A DNA stretch of 6,213 bases from Desulfobacteraceae bacterium (lineage in GTDB: Bacteria; Desulfobacterota; Desulfobacteria; Desulfobacterales; Desulfobacteraceae): NCBI GenBank assembly GCA_022712835.1, contig JAFLJU010000100.1, positions 1-6,213 on the forward strand, read 5' to 3'. The position numbers were made by a program, and so were the translations under genes. Below, one piece after another: positions 5,206-6,213 of this stretch. The notes below the pieces were generated by a model, which did not search any database, was not told the DNA's origin, and saw nothing but the letters and a program-made list of their open reading frames with translations. The number at the start of each line of letters is the position of its first letter. Position 1 is the stretch's first letter.

Positions 5206-6213
5206 TCAGGCCTGGTCCATCTCTGGAAATTTGATGATAAATCCCAGGCAGATAAGGGGGATAAAGGCAGTATAAAAAAGAATCGTTTCCAACCCGTAGA
5301 TATCTGCAAGTTTTCCCATAAGGGGGGTGAAAATACCGCCCAGTCCATAGGCAAATCCCATCATCAGACTGGAGACCATGGCCCGGGATTTCGGGGCCAG
5401 TTTCTGGGCCATGACAACCCCCAGGGGCATGGAGGCAAGTACTGAAAATCCTGCCAGAAAGGAGCTTGGATACACCCAGAAGCCCGGTAGCAAAAGGTAT
5501 AATAACAGGGTGGCGGGCATGGATAAAAAAGATAAAAAGAAGATTTTCTTACAGCCTATCCGGTCAGCAAGATACCCGGCCAGAAGACCGCTTACGGTTC
5601 CTCCCATGATGAAGAGGGCAAAAATAAGACCCACCGAACTCAAGTCATGGCCTTTGTCGGCCAGAAAAATGGGCATAAAGGTCATGAAGGTTTGCCCGGT
5701 GATGGCCCGGAGCACCATGACTACCCAGATCAGAAGAATGGGTTTGTAAACCTTTCCAAGACTGTCTTTAAGGGAACCGATAAAGCCAAGATGGGAAAGA
5801 TTTTCTGAAACCGGTCTGGGCAGATATTTAAAACAGACTATAAATGCCACAAGGCCCAGGATCAGCGTATAGGGCATGGCTTCCAGTCCGTATTTTGTCA
5901 CATACCAGGTGATAAATATCGGCCCCAGGGCAAAGGAAAGGGTACCGCCGGTGTTGAATATGGACAGGCAGAACCCGGTCCTGTTTCCGGAATACAAGGG
6001 GATCATACCAGTGGTTGAGGGATGGAACATGGAAGAGCCGATGGATCCGAGGCAAAGGGCCAGCAGCAATAAAGAAAAATTTGGAGCCAAACCTGAGAAG
6101 GGAATGCAAAAAAAAGCAAGAAATAGCCCGGTAAAGACAAAGCCCCTTGTTTCGTGCCGATCTGCCATATACCCGACCACCGGCTGGACAATAAATGCTA
6201 AAAATCTTACCAA
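5206..6213 (-). CDS. MFS transporter, fosmidomycin-resistance (Fsr)-like, C-terminal 335 aa, N-terminus outside window
   Basis: This is a multi-helix inner-membrane transporter of the major facilitator superfamily. The frame is open to the window edge at 6213, where the first codon (TTG) lies inside a helix, so roughly the first helix and a half is missing. MFS motif A appears twice, as expected for the two halves: GYMADRHETR at visible residues 14-23 and GYLADRIGCKK at 213-223. GSIGSSMFHPSTTGM at 56-70 followed by SIFNTGGTLSFALGP at 84-98 matches the pattern of fosmidomycin-resistance-type transporters (GSxxFHP, then a QxGG/NTGG helix). A charged cytoplasmic linker lies between the halves at about 131-156, and about ten hydrophobic segments are visible. 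The stop TGA is at 5208-5206. The downstream radical SAM gene begins 14 nt later, so this may export or import a substrate or product of that enzyme; fosmidomycin itself is not implied. Confidence 0.9.
   Translation of the reverse strand: MVRFLAFIVQPVVGYMADRHETRGFVFTGLFLAFFCIPFSGLAPNFSLLLLALCLGSIGSSMFHPSTTGMIPLYSGNRTGFCLSIFNTGGTLSFALGPIFITWYVTKYGLEAMPYTLILGLVAFIVCFKYLPRPVSENLSHLGFIGSLKDSLGKVYKPILLIWVVMVLRAITGQTFMTFMPIFLADKGHDLSSVGLIFALFIMGGTVSGLLAGYLADRIGCKKIFFLSFLSMPATLLLYLLLPGFWVYPSSFLAGFSVLASMPLGVVMAQKLAPKSRAMVSSLMMGFAYGLGGIFTPLMGKLADIYGLETILFYTAFIPLICLGFIIKFPEMDQA

Noticed and set aside
5378..5749. Plus-strand open frame of 123 codons
   Set aside because: It is the antisense shadow of the MFS gene, with basic low-complexity composition and no recognisable motif.

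Overview
The window looks like chromosomal DNA from a Gram-negative bacterium. Gene style (a B12-type radical SAM protein, an FGE-fold protein beside an ExbB/MotA-like channel, moderate GC) is compatible with an anaerobic deltaproteobacterium such as a Desulfobacteraceae relative. That placement is a guess from style, not a demonstrated assignment. Almost all of the window is coding. The only sizeable gap (341-395) is filled with short tandem repeats.

Plus strand, 2-3398: five genes read in one direction and look like one operon. They are (i) the 3' end of an FGE/SUMF1-fold protein that has no cysteines in the visible part; (ii) a 66-aa small membrane or exported protein whose N-terminus is built from a repeated pentapeptide; (iii) a 255-aa MotA/TolQ/ExbB-family channel protein; and (iv, v) two different von Willebrand factor A (VWA) proteins. 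Both VWA proteins begin with nearly the same membrane anchor, an FNLxFLDIxSCGxGA motif that resembles the Asp-bearing single helix of MotB/ExbD. Spacing from the small gene onward is very tight (2-nt gap, 11-nt gap, 4-nt ATGA overlap). The simplest reading is a proton-motive-force-driven inner-membrane motor. Its five-subunit channel would be gene iii, and its two-subunit rotor/plug would be a pair of VWA proteins, carrying MIDAS domains in the periplasm where MotB or ZorB carries a peptidoglycan-binding OmpA domain.

Between the FGE-like gene and the small gene lie three abutting tandem-repeat families of period 14, 13 and 15/30 bp (338-485). The 13-bp family duplicates the Shine-Dalgarno sequence. 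It creates a run of GGG tracts that fits a canonical G-quadruplex pattern on the mRNA sense strand, ending four bases before the start codon.

Minus strand, 6213-3395: an MFS transporter of the fosmidomycin-resistance-like type (its N-terminus is outside the window) is followed after 14 nt by a 598-aa cobalamin-binding-domain radical SAM protein. They look like a separate two-gene transcription unit converging on the VWA operon. The two operons meet with interlocked stop codons at 3395-3398, leaving no intergenic space.
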